50,873 nt of DNA from a bacterium (GCA_027002475.1 JALWZS010000030.1:1-50873); one strand, 5' to 3'; positions 14,835 to 24,331 are shown, numbered from the stretch's first letter. Notes: generated from the sequence alone by a model not told the origin. Made by a program: numbers and translations.

Positions 14835-17232
14835 GAAACGAGTCGCTCTAATTGACTCGAATAGTTTAATTCACAGAGCATTTCATGCGTTGCCACCACT
14901 TACAGCCCCTGATGGTAGACCAACTGGTGCTGTTTATGGTTACGTAATGATGTTACTTAATGTAATAAAAGACGTTAAGCCTGACTATATTGTTGCGGTG
15001 TGGGACACAAAAGAACCTACTTTTAGGCATAAGGAGTACTTAGAATATAAAGCGCAACGTCCTACAACAGATCCTCTTTTGATTGAGCAAATACCGATAA
15101 CACAAGAGGTTGTAAGAAGTTTGGGGATCCCTCAGCTTTCTAAAGAAGGTTTTGAAGCAGACGACATTATAGGAACCTTAGCAAATTCGATCTCTAAGGA
15201 TAAAGACATGGAGGTTGTTATTGTGACCGGTGATATGGATGCACTTCAGTTGGTTAGAGAAAATGTATTTGTTTACACTGCAAAGCGTGGATTATCAAAC
15301 ACTGTACTTTACGATGAGGAGAAGGTTAAAGAGCGATACGGCGGCTTGTCTCCTAACCAGTTGGTTGATTATAAGGCGTTAAGGGGGGACCCTTCGGATA
15401 ATATTCCAGGAGTTAAAGGCATTGGAGATAAAACTGCTACTGAGTTGTTATTAAGGTATGGAGATCTTGACAAGATTTATGCGCATATTGACGAGATTCA
15501 AGGTAGGACTGGAAAGCTTCTAGTAGAGGGGCATGAGAGTGCGTTTCTTAGTAGGAAGCTGGCAAGGATAGATGTGGATGTACCCATTGATTTCCGTTTA
15601 GAAGATGCAGTTATAACAGATTTCGACATCGACAGAGCGATTGAGGTTTTTACCTCTTTGGGTTTTAAGTCAATGATCGGTAAACTGTTGCAGCTTAAAA
15701 ATGGGGATTTGTCTGTTTCACAGCCAAAAAGAATTTCACCTGGAGACGATATAAAAAAGATATTACCTCTTGAAGAGAAAGAGTGGGAAGGTGTATCAAA
15801 AAAGGATTGGCATGTGTTTGATTACAAGATAGTTGAAAATGTATTAACTGGATACACTGGTAAAAGGTTGTCTTTTGAAAAAGTGTTTGAGCGTTGGTTT
15901 GGATTTGAGCTTGCTCCCGTTGAGACTTTTTCAGTAGAAGAAAAGCAACTTCTTGAATACGCATTAGCTTTTAAAATGAAGAAGGAGTTGGCAGGCGAAA
16001 AGCTAGAGCGACAGCGAGATTTGATTTACAACTGTGAGTTTGTGCTTGTTCCTATTTTAGAAAGGATGAAAGAGGTTGGTATAGCGGTTGACCGTAGTTT
16101 TTTGGCAGAAGAAGCCAATAAGTTCGAAGCAAGGCTTAAAGACTTACAACGTAAGATCTACGAGAGCGTTGGTTACGAATTTAATATTAATTCCCCTAAG
16201 CAGCTAGCTGAAGTTTTGTTTGACGTGTTGAAATTACCTGTCATTAAAAAGACAAAGACAAGTAGGAGCACAGATGAGAGTGTGCTTACAAAGCTTAGTG
16301 GGCTACACCCTGTTGTTGACTTGTTGCTTCAGTATCGAAGTGAATATAAGATTAAATCCACATATCTCGAGCCATTATTAGAGTTTAGCCAAAAAGATGG
16401 ACGAATCCATTCGACGTTTAAACTAGCCGCTACTGCTTCGGGGAGATTAAGCTCAAATCATCCAAATCTGCAAAACATACCAATCAATGATGAACTCGGT
16501 TTCCGTCGAGTGTTTATTGCAAGTAGTGGCAAGGTTTTGGTCGCAGCAGATTATTCGCAGATAGAGCTTAGACTTATGGCTAGTATGAGTGGTGACGAGC
16601 AATTGCTAGAGCTGTTTGCTAGCGGGGTTGATGTGCATTTAGCAACAGCTGCCCGCTTATTTAAGAAAGACATTAAAGAGATTTCGTCAGCAGAAAGAAA
16701 GATCGGGAAGACAGTTAACTTTTCCATAATGTATGGAATAAGCCCTTTTGGGCTAGCAGAGGCTTTGGGAATAGATAGGGCTGAGGCAAAAAGGTATATC
16801 AGTGACTATTATGAAACCTATCCAGACGTTAAGCGCTGGCAAGAGGAAGTTTTAGAGAAGACACGCAAACTAGGGTTTGTTGAGTCTATGTATGGGAGGA
16901 GGAGGTTGCTTCCTGACATCAATTCGACGAACGTACACAGGCGTATGGCAGCTGAACGAGTCGCAATTAATCACCCGCTACAAGGGACTCAGGCGGATAT
17001 TATCAAAAAGGCAATGGTGTCCTTAGATAAACAAATGCATGATAAAAAAATGCCTGCCGATTTATTATTGCAGATTCATGACGAGCTAGTGCTTGAGGTT
17101 CAAGAATATAGGGCTTACGAACTAGCAAGATTGTTACGAGATGTAATGGAAGATGTAGTAGAATTACAGCCAAAACTTAAAGTCGAAGTGAAGATTGGTC
17201 CCAACTGGTTAGATACTCAAACTGTTACTTAA
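14818..17232 (+). CDS. polA: DNA polymerase I
   Basis: 804 residues. The N-terminal 5'-3' exonuclease domain (VALIDSNSLIHRAFHALPPL; GDMDALQL; ALRGDPSDNIPGVKGIGDKT) is intact. The polymerase domain has motif A VAADYSQIELRLM, motif B RKIGKTVNFSIMYG (Phe at the sugar-selection site) and motif C LQIHDELVLEV. The middle is only about 110 residues, against about 190 in E. coli. It retains a remnant like the second half of the 3'-5' exonuclease (HVFDYKIVENVL...FERWFGFE) but lacks the catalytic DxE, so proofreading is predicted absent. The start is ATG 14818 inside the ftsH stop region. A TTG nine bases earlier is in frame but unlikely. The GT2 gene follows after 7 bases. Confidence 0.95.
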   Translation: MTKSNRKRVALIDSNSLIHRAFHALPPLTAPDGRPTGAVYGYVMMLLNVIKDVKPDYIVAVWDTKEPTFRHKEYLEYKAQRPTTDPLLIEQIPITQEVVRSLGIPQLSKEGFEADDIIGTLANSISKDKDMEVVIVTGDMDALQLVRENVFVYTAKRGLSNTVLYDEEKVKERYGGLSPNQLVDYKALRGDPSDNIPGVKGIGDKTATELLLRYGDLDKIYAHIDEIQGRTGKLLVEGHESAFLSRKLARIDVDVPIDFRLEDAVITDFDIDRAIEVFTSLGFKSMIGKLLQLKNGDLSVSQPKRISPGDDIKKILPLEEKEWEGVSKKDWHVFDYKIVENVLTGYTGKRLSFEKVFERWFGFELAPVETFSVEEKQLLEYALAFKMKKELAGEKLERQRDLIYNCEFVLVPILERMKEVGIAVDRSFLAEEANKFEARLKDLQRKIYESVGYEFNINSPKQLAEVLFDVLKLPVIKKTKTSRSTDESVLTKLSGLHPVVDLLLQYRSEYKIKSTYLEPLLEFSQKDGRIHSTFKLAATASGRLSSNHPNLQNIPINDELGFRRVFIASSGKVLVAADYSQIELRLMASMSGDEQLLELFASGVDVHLATAARLFKKDIKEISSAERKIGKTVNFSIMYGISPFGLAEALGIDRAEAKRYISDYYETYPDVKRWQEEVLEKTRKLGFVESMYGRRRLLPDINSTNVHRRMAAERVAINHPLQGTQADIIKKAMVSLDKQMHDKKMPADLLLQIHDELVLEVQEYRAYELARLLRDVMEDVVELQPKLKVEVKIGPNWLDTQTVT

Positions 17233-17239
17233 AATAAAC

Positions 17240-18769
17240 ATGCCAAGAAAAGAGTTCTTCGAAAAACATGACAAAAAGATCCAGCGTATCTTAGAAGTGT
17301 TTCCAGGAGTGTTTTCTTGGATAGCTTTAACGATGCCCTTTTGGTTGTCTTTTTGGGCGCCTCGTTGGGTTGCTTATATCGTGTTGGGTTTTACTGTGTA
17401 CTGGGTTTACCGCTCTGCAGAGTTAGCCTTTAATGCTGTTCGCGGCTACTCTCGACTTAAGGCATACGAACAAATTGACTGGATAAAAGCCCTTAGAGAG
17501 CTTGAGAGTCCGCCGATTCCAGTAAATGAGGTACATCACGTCATGATAATCCCGTTTGCTAAGGAGCCCCTTGGTGTACTAGACAAGACTTTAGAAAAGG
17601 TTTCACAACAAACTTTCCCAACGAAACAAATATCCATTGTTATGGCTACTGAAGGTAGGTTCCCTCAAGGAGAAAAAATTGCTAAGGAGCTTGCTTTAAA
17701 GTATGAGGATGCTTTTGCGAACTTTTGGATAACGGTTCATCCAGACATTCCGGGAGAGGTAAAAGGTAAGTCATCAAACATGGCCTTTGCGGGAAGGTTT
17801 GTAAGTAAAAAAATACGTGAGCTTGATATTCCAGTAGAAAATGTGACTATAACAAGTTGTGATTCTGACTCTAGACTGTCTACTAAATACTACGCTTGTT
17901 TGACATACACGTTCTTAACGGATGAGGATAGATACAACCACATTTATCAGGGGACGTTGATGTTTTATAACAATATTTGGGTAGTGCCATTTCCAATACG
18001 TGTAGTTAATTCTGTAGGTTCAATTTTAAACCTAGCAAGACAAATGCGGCCTGAAAAATTAATAAACGTATCAACATACACATTGAGTCTAAAACTATTG
18101 GAGGAAGCAGGATATTGGGATGTTGATGTTATTCCGGAAGATTGGCATTTATTCTTTAAAGCATTCTTTTCTAAACGAGGTGAGGTTTCTGTAGTTCCAA
18201 TATTTTTGCCAATATATGCAGATGCCGCTGAGTCAACATCATATTTTAAAACAATGAAGAGCCAGTATGAGCAGTTAAAGCGTTGGGCATGGGGAGTTAC
18301 CGATATACCGTATATTGTAAAGAAATGGTTCACAAGTCCGGATGTACCTTTTATTCGCAAGACAAGGCATGTTTTATGGGCGATGGAATTTCATCTTCTT
18401 TGGCCTGTTAATTGGTTTATTATTACTATCGGGGCGATGGTTCCTGCAATGGTAAATCCTAGGTTTGGTGAAACAGTTTTAGGGCGGAGTCTGCCTATGG
18501 TTGCAGGTAATATCTTAACACTTAGCGCTTTGTTTTTAGTTGTGATAATAATTGTTGACTGGAAAGCAAAACCAAATAGGCCAAGGGAGTTTTCTTGGGT
18601 GTATGTGCCAGTACTTGTTTTGCAATGGCTTGCAATGCCGATTACGGGTTTGTTCTTTGGCGCATTGCCTGGACTTGATGCACATACTCGTTTAATGTTA
18701 GGGAAGTATTTAGAATACAAGGTGACAGAAAAGGTGTCAGAAGATGAACGAAAGCAAAAAGGCAAATAA
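17240..18769 (+). CDS. membrane glycosyltransferase, GT2 family
   Basis: A 509-residue membrane enzyme. Two hydrophobic segments (about residues 20-60) precede the cytosolic GT2 domain, with metal-binding TSCDSDSRLS (about 212), acceptor-site PEDWHLFF (about 300) and QLKRWAWG (about 340), the Q-x-x-R-W type motif of processive or lipid-linked GT2 enzymes. At least three more membrane helices follow (about 380-470). It should transfer a sugar from a nucleotide donor to a lipid or growing glycan. Sugar and acceptor cannot be told from sequence. It overlaps the downstream GT4 gene by 26 bases, implying a shared envelope-glycan pathway. Confidence 0.85.
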   Translation: MPRKEFFEKHDKKIQRILEVFPGVFSWIALTMPFWLSFWAPRWVAYIVLGFTVYWVYRSAELAFNAVRGYSRLKAYEQIDWIKALRELESPPIPVNEVHHVMIIPFAKEPLGVLDKTLEKVSQQTFPTKQISIVMATEGRFPQGEKIAKELALKYEDAFANFWITVHPDIPGEVKGKSSNMAFAGRFVSKKIRELDIPVENVTITSCDSDSRLSTKYYACLTYTFLTDEDRYNHIYQGTLMFYNNIWVVPFPIRVVNSVGSILNLARQMRPEKLINVSTYTLSLKLLEEAGYWDVDVIPEDWHLFFKAFFSKRGEVSVVPIFLPIYADAAESTSYFKTMKSQYEQLKRWAWGVTDIPYIVKKWFTSPDVPFIRKTRHVLWAMEFHLLWPVNWFIITIGAMVPAMVNPRFGETVLGRSLPMVAGNILTLSALFLVVIIIVDWKAKPNRPREFSWVYVPVLVLQWLAMPITGLFFGALPGLDAHTRLMLGKYLEYKVTEKVSEDERKQKGK

Positions 18770-20027
18770 CAACGAAATGCTTGCAATCTTTACCGATGCG
18801 TACAGACCAAAACTTGATGGGGTTTCGGTAACACTAGAGAATATGGTTAATTATTTTGATGCAACTGGCTATCGATATCATTTATTTGCGCCTAAAACCC
18901 CAGGTGAATACGAAGACAGCGACAGCACGTTTAGGCTTTCCTCTGTTCCAATTATATTTCAGCCAGAGTTACGTTGGTCTTTTCCAATTGGTGTTCGTGC
19001 GTTTAACGCTTTACGCAAGACTCATTACTCACATGTACATTCGCACTCTCCTGGTCCTATGGGGATTATGGCATGGAGTGTTGCAAAGTTTATGGCATTG
19101 CCGCATTTCCACACATTTCATACGTATTATCCAGACTATTCGCACTATGTTTTTAATGGCAAGGTCTTGTCAAAGGAAACAGTGACTAAATTATGTGTAT
19201 TTTGGGTTAATAGGGTTGATTTTGTAATAGCGCCGAGTAGTAAGGTGAAAAACTGGCTCGTTAGCAATGGCGGGCGCACTCCGATAGTGGTGATCCCCAA
19301 CGGTATAGATACTGAAAAGTTCTCTCCGCCACAAGGGAATGATGACAGGAATTACTTAGTTAGAAAAGGGGTTGTTAAACAAGGCGATCGCGTTGTTCTT
19401 TTTGTTGGTAGGATGGGGCAGGAGAAATCAATAGATGTGTTGATTCATTACTTTGCTGATTCAATTACTCATATTCCGGACAATGTTAAGCTTGTTGTAG
19501 TTGGTGATGGTCCCGACATGAAGAAACTCAAAGGATTAGTAGATGACTTGGGGGTTGTAAGCAGGGTGATGTTTACTGGATATATAGATCCTAAAGAAAT
19601 GCCAGATGTGTATAGGGCGTCAGATGTGTTTGCGTTTATGAGTACGTCTGAGACTCAAGGTTTGGTGGTTGCAGAAGCTTTGGCAAGTGGCCTTCCAGTG
19701 CTATTAGCAAAAGACGATGCGTTTGCGGAGGTGCTCGCTGATGGAGAAAACGGGTATTGGATAGAGGGCGCCTCGCATTTTGCATTTCACCTAAATGCCC
19801 TGTTCTCAAAGGATGAGTTATTGAGGAAAATGTCTTCAAAAGCAAGGAGCGCCGCTTTACAACTTAGCATAGAAAAGCAGCTAAAGGTATTAGAAGACTA
19901 TTACCGTGAAGGTGTTGAAGCTTGGGCTAAGCGGCGCTTGTTGCGGGATATTGTTTCCTCAAAGAAGCTAAGAGATGTGTCCTTAAAATTTATTAAAGAG
20001 ATTCGCGGTATTATAGAAAAGGGATAG
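18744..20027 (+). CDS. glycosyltransferase, GT4 family (diacylglycerol glycosyltransferase-like)
   Basis: A 427-residue GT-B fold enzyme. The N-terminal AIFTDAYRPKLDGVSVTLENM and HSHSPGPMG match the glucosyl- and mannosyl-lipid synthase group (PimB, DGlcDAG synthase). The donor-binding half has VLFVGRMGQEKSIDVLI, VVVGDGPDMKKL and the E-x7-E motif in SETQGLVVAEALASGLP. A role in glycolipid synthesis is likely; the exact sugar is not known. The ATG at 18744 overlaps the GT2 gene and is preceded by AGGTG. An alternative ATG at 18777 sits closer to the usual family N-terminus. A basic C-terminal tail (WAKRRLLRDIVSSKKLR) may contact the membrane. Confidence 0.88.
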   Translation: MNESKKANNNEMLAIFTDAYRPKLDGVSVTLENMVNYFDATGYRYHLFAPKTPGEYEDSDSTFRLSSVPIIFQPELRWSFPIGVRAFNALRKTHYSHVHSHSPGPMGIMAWSVAKFMALPHFHTFHTYYPDYSHYVFNGKVLSKETVTKLCVFWVNRVDFVIAPSSKVKNWLVSNGGRTPIVVIPNGIDTEKFSPPQGNDDRNYLVRKGVVKQGDRVVLFVGRMGQEKSIDVLIHYFADSITHIPDNVKLVVVGDGPDMKKLKGLVDDLGVVSRVMFTGYIDPKEMPDVYRASDVFAFMSTSETQGLVVAEALASGLPVLLAKDDAFAEVLADGENGYWIEGASHFAFHLNALFSKDELLRKMSSKARSAALQLSIEKQLKVLEDYYREGVEAWAKRRLLRDIVSSKKLRDVSLKFIKEIRGIIEKG

Positions 20028-20033
20028 CCACAG

Positions 20034-21080
20034 ATGTTTAAACCAAACTATCAAATAACAAACAACATACTAATGGGGATTGCCTCTATTGAGGCGGCGC
20101 GGGAAGTTATAGAGAACTCTCCGTTGGTTCCATACTGGGAGCGCCAGTTTAGAGAAGATAGGGTCGTTCGCGTCGTGCATTATAGCACGGCCCTAGAGGG
20201 CAACTCCCTAAGCATAGAAGATGTAAGGAAGGTGCTTAAGGGGGAGGAGGGAGAAGTAAAGGCGTTTCAGCGAGACATTCAGGAGGTTATTAACTATAGG
20301 AATGTCGTTGCCTATATCGAAAAGATACCTACTGGTACGAAACGTATCACACTAGAACACATGAGCGATATTCATTCGTTGACTGTAGAGAATATAGTCC
20401 CGCTAGAGGAAAGGGATTCTTTCCGCACGTTGCCTTGGGGAACCAAAAACTCTAGGACAGGGGAGATTAGTTTCGTGGCGCCGCCACCTGAGGATATTGA
20501 GCGTTTAGTTTCTGACTTTTTCGAATGGGTTAATTCTAGTGATTTTGAGAGTATGCATCCGATACTAAGGGCCGGAATAGTTATTGCTGAAATAGCTAGG
20601 ATACATCCGTATACAGAGGGTAATGGTAGAACATCTAGGGCGATGGGGACATTGTCTTTATATCTAGACGGATACGATATAAAGCGCTTCTTCGCACTTG
20701 ATGAATACTACGATCAAAATGCAGAGATGTTTTATGAAGCAATACAAAGCTATCAAAAAGTGACTGATTCACTAGTTCCGTGGCTTGAGTTTTTTGTTAA
20801 GGGGTTAGATATAGAGTTAAGTAGAATTAAATCTCGTGTACTAGAGATGAGTCGGGACCATAGGATGAGGCAAGAAATAGGACAGGTCCCATTGACTGCA
20901 AGGCAAGAAGAGATTCTTAAATTTATAGAGGAGCATGGGTATATAAAAAACAAAGATTGGAGAGAGTTATTTCCTGATATTAGCGACGATACAATTCTTC
21001 GCGATCTTAAGGATCTTATGAGTAAAGGGGTGATAAAAAAGGAAGGAAAGACTAAGGCGGCAAAATATGTGCTAAGGTAA
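20034..21080 (+). CDS. Fic-domain protein (class II, self-inhibited) with C-terminal winged helix
   Basis: A 348-residue Fic protein. The N-terminal inhibitory helix carries S-T-A-L-E-G-N (about residues 51-57), matching the [S/T]xxxE[G/N] motif whose Glu blocks the ATP site in class II enzymes. The Fic core has the complete HPYTEGNGRTSR (catalytic His near 194). The last 65 residues (TARQEEILKFIEEHGYIKNKDW...DDTILRDLKDLMSKGVIKK) form a predicted winged helix. Fic enzymes usually transfer AMP to Ser, Thr or Tyr hydroxyls of proteins. The target is unknown. Its place 6 bases after GT4 and 8 before the ligase suggests chromosomal housekeeping rather than a toxin-antitoxin module; no small antitoxin gene is adjacent. 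Confidence 0.9.
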   Translation: MFKPNYQITNNILMGIASIEAAREVIENSPLVPYWERQFREDRVVRVVHYSTALEGNSLSIEDVRKVLKGEEGEVKAFQRDIQEVINYRNVVAYIEKIPTGTKRITLEHMSDIHSLTVENIVPLEERDSFRTLPWGTKNSRTGEISFVAPPPEDIERLVSDFFEWVNSSDFESMHPILRAGIVIAEIARIHPYTEGNGRTSRAMGTLSLYLDGYDIKRFFALDEYYDQNAEMFYEAIQSYQKVTDSLVPWLEFFVKGLDIELSRIKSRVLEMSRDHRMRQEIGQVPLTARQEEILKFIEEHGYIKNKDWRELFPDISDDTILRDLKDLMSKGVIKKEGKTKAAKYVLR

Positions 21081-21088
21081 TTACTACT

Positions 21089-22840
21089 ATGACATTTTTA
21101 GATTTCACCGAGTACTTAAGGCAGATAGAGCAGACCACCTCAAGAACAGAAATGACTCAAATATTATCCGACTTACTGCTTGCTCTTGACGAGTCGGAGG
21201 TAGAAAAGGCGGTTTATTTGTCTTTAGGGAGCCTAGGACCTGCATTTGATAGGGTTGAATTTAATATATCAGAAAGGCTAATGATAGAAGTTTTATCAAG
21301 CGCCTTTGGTTTGTCGAGTAGTGAAATCGAAGACGAGTATAAAAGGTTAGGTGATTTTGGAGAGCTTGTCATGAGGCATAAAGGTGGCAACGTGTCTTTT
21401 AGTGTTGCAGAGATTTTTGACAAGTTGCTTGACATCGCCAAAACGTCGGGTGCAGGGTCGCAGCGGTCAAAAGTCCTTGCATTGGCAGACTTAGTCTCTA
21501 AGCTGCCAGCGCAAGCCAACCGCTTTTTAGTGCGAATTCCTGTTAAGAAACTAAGGCTTGGTTTTTCAGACATGACGGTGCTTGATGCAATTTCTTGGGC
21601 TATCAAAGGGGATAAGTCCTTACGCGAGGAACTAGAGCGTGCATATAATGTTTCTGCTGACATTGGCCGACTAGCTCATATTGCGCTACATCAGGGAATT
21701 GAAAAAGTTGCCGAAATAAAAATAACGCCTGGCATTCCTATTCGTCCTGCTGCAGCTGCTAGAATGCCCGATGCGCAGTCTATTATTGAAAAGTTAGGTA
21801 AGTCTGCAGTTGAACCCAAGATCGATGGGTTTAGGCTTCAATGTCACTACTCTAAGGATTCATTGTTCCTTCGTTTTACGCGTGATGAAAATAAAATGTT
21901 TGATAGCACACGTAATGTACGGGTGTATTCTAGGAATTTGGAGGACATGACACACATGTTTCCAGATTTAATATCAGAAATTGAAAAGTTGGATGTTGAC
22001 TCCATTGTGTTTGAGGGGGAAGCGGTAGCCGTTGATGTAGCAACTGGTACTTTTTTACCATTTCAAGAAACAATACAACGACGTCGAAAGCATAATGTTG
22101 CAGAAAAGGCAAAGGAAATACCCCTAAAGTTGTTTGCATTTGATGTGTTGTACCTAAATGGTGAGGAACTTATAGCCTTGCCCTACCGCGACAGACGGGC
22201 AAAATTAGAGTCTGTTATCAAACCAAGCGACCGCTTGTCAGCGACTAGCGAGGTGATTGTATCTAGCGGTAAAGAGTTACAGCAGTATTTTTATGAACAG
22301 ATAGAAAAAGGGTTAGAGGGTGTGATGGTTAAGAGGCTTGATGCCCCATATGCCGCAGGGAAGCGTAACTTCAACTGGGTGAAGTTAAAAAGAGAGGAAA
22401 AGGGAACGCTTAACGATACGATAGACTGTGTTGTGATGGGATATAAGTTAGGGAAGGGGAAACGAACTAAATTTGGTATTGGAGCATTTTTGGTCGGTAT
22501 ATACGATGCTAAAAATGACATATTTAAAACCGTGTCAAATGTTGGTACAGGGCTTACCGATGATCAGTGGATAGAACTAGAAAAACGCCTCAGCACATTA
22601 AAGACTAAGCGAATTCCACCTAGGTACGACGTGCCTAAAACTTTGACTCAAGATGTATGGGTGGAGCCGAGTCTAGTTGCCGAAATACTAGCAGATGAGA
22701 TTACGGTTTCGCCCACACACACTGCTAAATACGCGTTAAGGTTCCCACGCTTAGTTAGATTCCGCGACGACAAATCGCCAGAAGAAGCCACCTCGTTAAA
22801 AGAACTAGAAGAAATGTTTCATCAACAAAAGAAGAGATGA
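21089..22840 (+). CDS. lig: ATP-dependent DNA ligase, archaeal/eukaryotic type I
   Basis: A 583-residue ligase. It has the N-terminal DNA-binding domain (about 1-210; LGFSDMTVLDAIS), the adenylation domain with active-site Lys in EPKIDGFRLQ (motif I, near 245), motif III/IIIa FEGEAVAV and FAFDVLYLNG, motif IV EGVMVKR, motif V WVKLKR, and the OB-fold ending with FPRLVRFRDDKSPEEA (motif VI). Length and DNA-binding domain match archaeal replicative ligases rather than short bacterial LigB/LigC or NAD-dependent LigA. It probably seals replication or repair nicks. Whether LigA exists elsewhere in the genome is unknown. It overlaps the next gene by four bases (ATGA), so it is in the same operon. 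Confidence 0.94.
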   Translation: MTFLDFTEYLRQIEQTTSRTEMTQILSDLLLALDESEVEKAVYLSLGSLGPAFDRVEFNISERLMIEVLSSAFGLSSSEIEDEYKRLGDFGELVMRHKGGNVSFSVAEIFDKLLDIAKTSGAGSQRSKVLALADLVSKLPAQANRFLVRIPVKKLRLGFSDMTVLDAISWAIKGDKSLREELERAYNVSADIGRLAHIALHQGIEKVAEIKITPGIPIRPAAAARMPDAQSIIEKLGKSAVEPKIDGFRLQCHYSKDSLFLRFTRDENKMFDSTRNVRVYSRNLEDMTHMFPDLISEIEKLDVDSIVFEGEAVAVDVATGTFLPFQETIQRRRKHNVAEKAKEIPLKLFAFDVLYLNGEELIALPYRDRRAKLESVIKPSDRLSATSEVIVSSGKELQQYFYEQIEKGLEGVMVKRLDAPYAAGKRNFNWVKLKREEKGTLNDTIDCVVMGYKLGKGKRTKFGIGAFLVGIYDAKNDIFKTVSNVGTGLTDDQWIELEKRLSTLKTKRIPPRYDVPKTLTQDVWVEPSLVAEILADEITVSPTHTAKYALRFPRLVRFRDDKSPEEATSLKELEEMFHQQKKR

Positions 22841-23655
22841 AAAGAAACGTAATTGTTACAGCTAGTGATTCTAAGTTCGGCGATTTTTTGATTGATCACT
22901 GGCTTAAGTCACTAGAAACAAATGTTAATCTAGAGGATATTGATGTTGTGGTCTTAGATTACGGTTTGAGCGATACGCAAAGGAAAAGACTTTCTGGCGT
23001 AAACGTTCTTAAATACGTAAGAGATGGGCATGTTGTTAACTTAAGGTATCGTGATTTAGTGACAGTTTGTGACATGGGTTACGAACAAGTCCTTTTGTGC
23101 GATAGTGGGGACTTAATATTTCAATCTGACATAAGTCATTTATTCACGCAACATAAGACCAGTGTGCGAGGTGTTGTGGAGTACGACGTGCCATATGATT
23201 CTTTGTTTTTGCATAAGTTCAAAAAAGAAGTTCAGGCAGATATCACTGCTGCTACAAAAGGTAAGGGATTGATAAACGGTGGGCTCATTCTTGCCAGCGC
23301 CAACCTTTTTAAAGAAATTGCAATTGAGTACTTGTCCATCGTTAATGACCTAAAAAGTTTTGGCCCAGATCAACTTGGGGTTACTTACTTATCTTACAAA
23401 AGGAGTTTTGCAGAGTTAGATAGGAAGTACAACTTTATTATTAATTCATTTGTCGAAGATAAGTTTGTGATAAAAAATGGGGTTTTTTATTTCGCTTCGG
23501 GGGAGGTTATTCCTGTAGTTCATAACGCAGGTCGGTATGATTTTTTTAGACCAATAAAAAACTTTGGGTTTGGCAAAGATCGCAACAAGTTAGGGCTTGC
23601 ACACATATTTATGCCTATTATCTTGCGGCTGTCAAAATTCTTTTTTCGCAAATAG
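22837..23655 (+). CDS. glycosyltransferase-like protein (GT8-like, DxD type)
   Basis: A 272-residue protein resembling GT-A enzymes of the GT8 type. Visible features are VLLCDSGDLIFQSDISHLF, a metal-binding DxD-like segment followed by the expected helix, GLINGGLILASANLF, GPDQLGVTYLS and HNAGRYDFF near the end. Together they follow the donor- and metal-site order of GT8 proteins. A short basic-hydrophobic C-terminus (ILRLSKFFFRK) may bind the membrane. Translational coupling to the ligase gene (ATGA overlap) looks like packing rather than shared function. Sugar and acceptor are unknown. Confidence 0.7.
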   Translation: MKRNVIVTASDSKFGDFLIDHWLKSLETNVNLEDIDVVVLDYGLSDTQRKRLSGVNVLKYVRDGHVVNLRYRDLVTVCDMGYEQVLLCDSGDLIFQSDISHLFTQHKTSVRGVVEYDVPYDSLFLHKFKKEVQADITAATKGKGLINGGLILASANLFKEIAIEYLSIVNDLKSFGPDQLGVTYLSYKRSFAELDRKYNFIINSFVEDKFVIKNGVFYFASGEVIPVVHNAGRYDFFRPIKNFGFGKDRNKLGLAHIFMPIILRLSKFFFRK

Positions 23656-23658
23656 TAC

Positions 23659-23686
23659 TTGCCAAAGAGTCTTGCTCGTATATTAT
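23659..23686 (+). promoter_or_regulatory. promoter of the MFS-like gene (leaderless type)
   Basis: TTGCCA (23659-23664), 16 bases, TATTAT (23681-23686), then 6 bases to the ATG at 23693. Confidence 0.6.
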
Positions 23687-23692
23687 TAGTTT

Positions 23693-24331
23693 ATGTTGCA
23701 CAAATTATTTGGGGCGTATGTGCCATCAGGAAAGAAGGTTGATCCTGTGGTTCGTGCTTTTATAATCTCCGAAACATTTTTTTGGTCTGGGCAAAACATG
23801 CTTGCTCCAATCTTTGGGATTTTCATAGTAGAACAAGTTTCAGGTGGAACTGTAGAGGCCGCAGGTATGGCAGTTACCGCTTATATGATTGCTAGGATAT
23901 TTTCTGAATTAATAGTTGGCAAAGCCTTGTCTGGTACTCATGATGGAAAGAAGTTCTGGTTTTCTATTTTTGGAATTATTGCTGTTGCGTTGTTTTACTA
24001 TTTATTCATTTTTGTTCATACAGTTATTGGGGTTTATATCTTGCAGGCTTTAATTGGTGTGGCATTTGGTATTGTTTCGCCTGCAAAATATGCGCTTTTT
24101 TCAGAGCATCTAGACAAAGGTCAAGAATCAACTGAATGGGGAGTATATGATGCTGCAATCTTTTCTGGGATGGCGTTAACAGCTATGTTGGGAGGTTTTA
24201 TCACTCAACTGTATGGCTTTGATGTATTGTTTTTACTTTCTTCCGCATTAATCCTGATTGGTGCAATTCCATTTACTGTCTTTGTGCACTTAAAGCTTTT
24301 TGCGAAAGGAAGCGTGGGGAGACGGCGATAG
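23693..24331 (+). CDS. half-size major-facilitator-like membrane protein
   Basis: A 212-residue protein with about six transmembrane segments. VRAFIISETFFWSGQNMLAPIFGIFIVEQVSGG and the following helices, with GVAFGIVSPAKYALFSEHLD between helices 4 and 5, resemble one six-helix half of an MFS transporter. Full MFS proteins have 12 helices in about 400 residues. The frame ends in a basic tail (KLFAKGSVGRRR) and a clean stop, and the next gene is unrelated. It is either a genuine half transporter acting as a dimer or a truncated descendant. Substrate unknown. Confidence 0.75.
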   Translation: MLHKLFGAYVPSGKKVDPVVRAFIISETFFWSGQNMLAPIFGIFIVEQVSGGTVEAAGMAVTAYMIARIFSELIVGKALSGTHDGKKFWFSIFGIIAVALFYYLFIFVHTVIGVYILQALIGVAFGIVSPAKYALFSEHLDKGQESTEWGVYDAAIFSGMALTAMLGGFITQLYGFDVLFLLSSALILIGAIPFTVFVHLKLFAKGSVGRRR

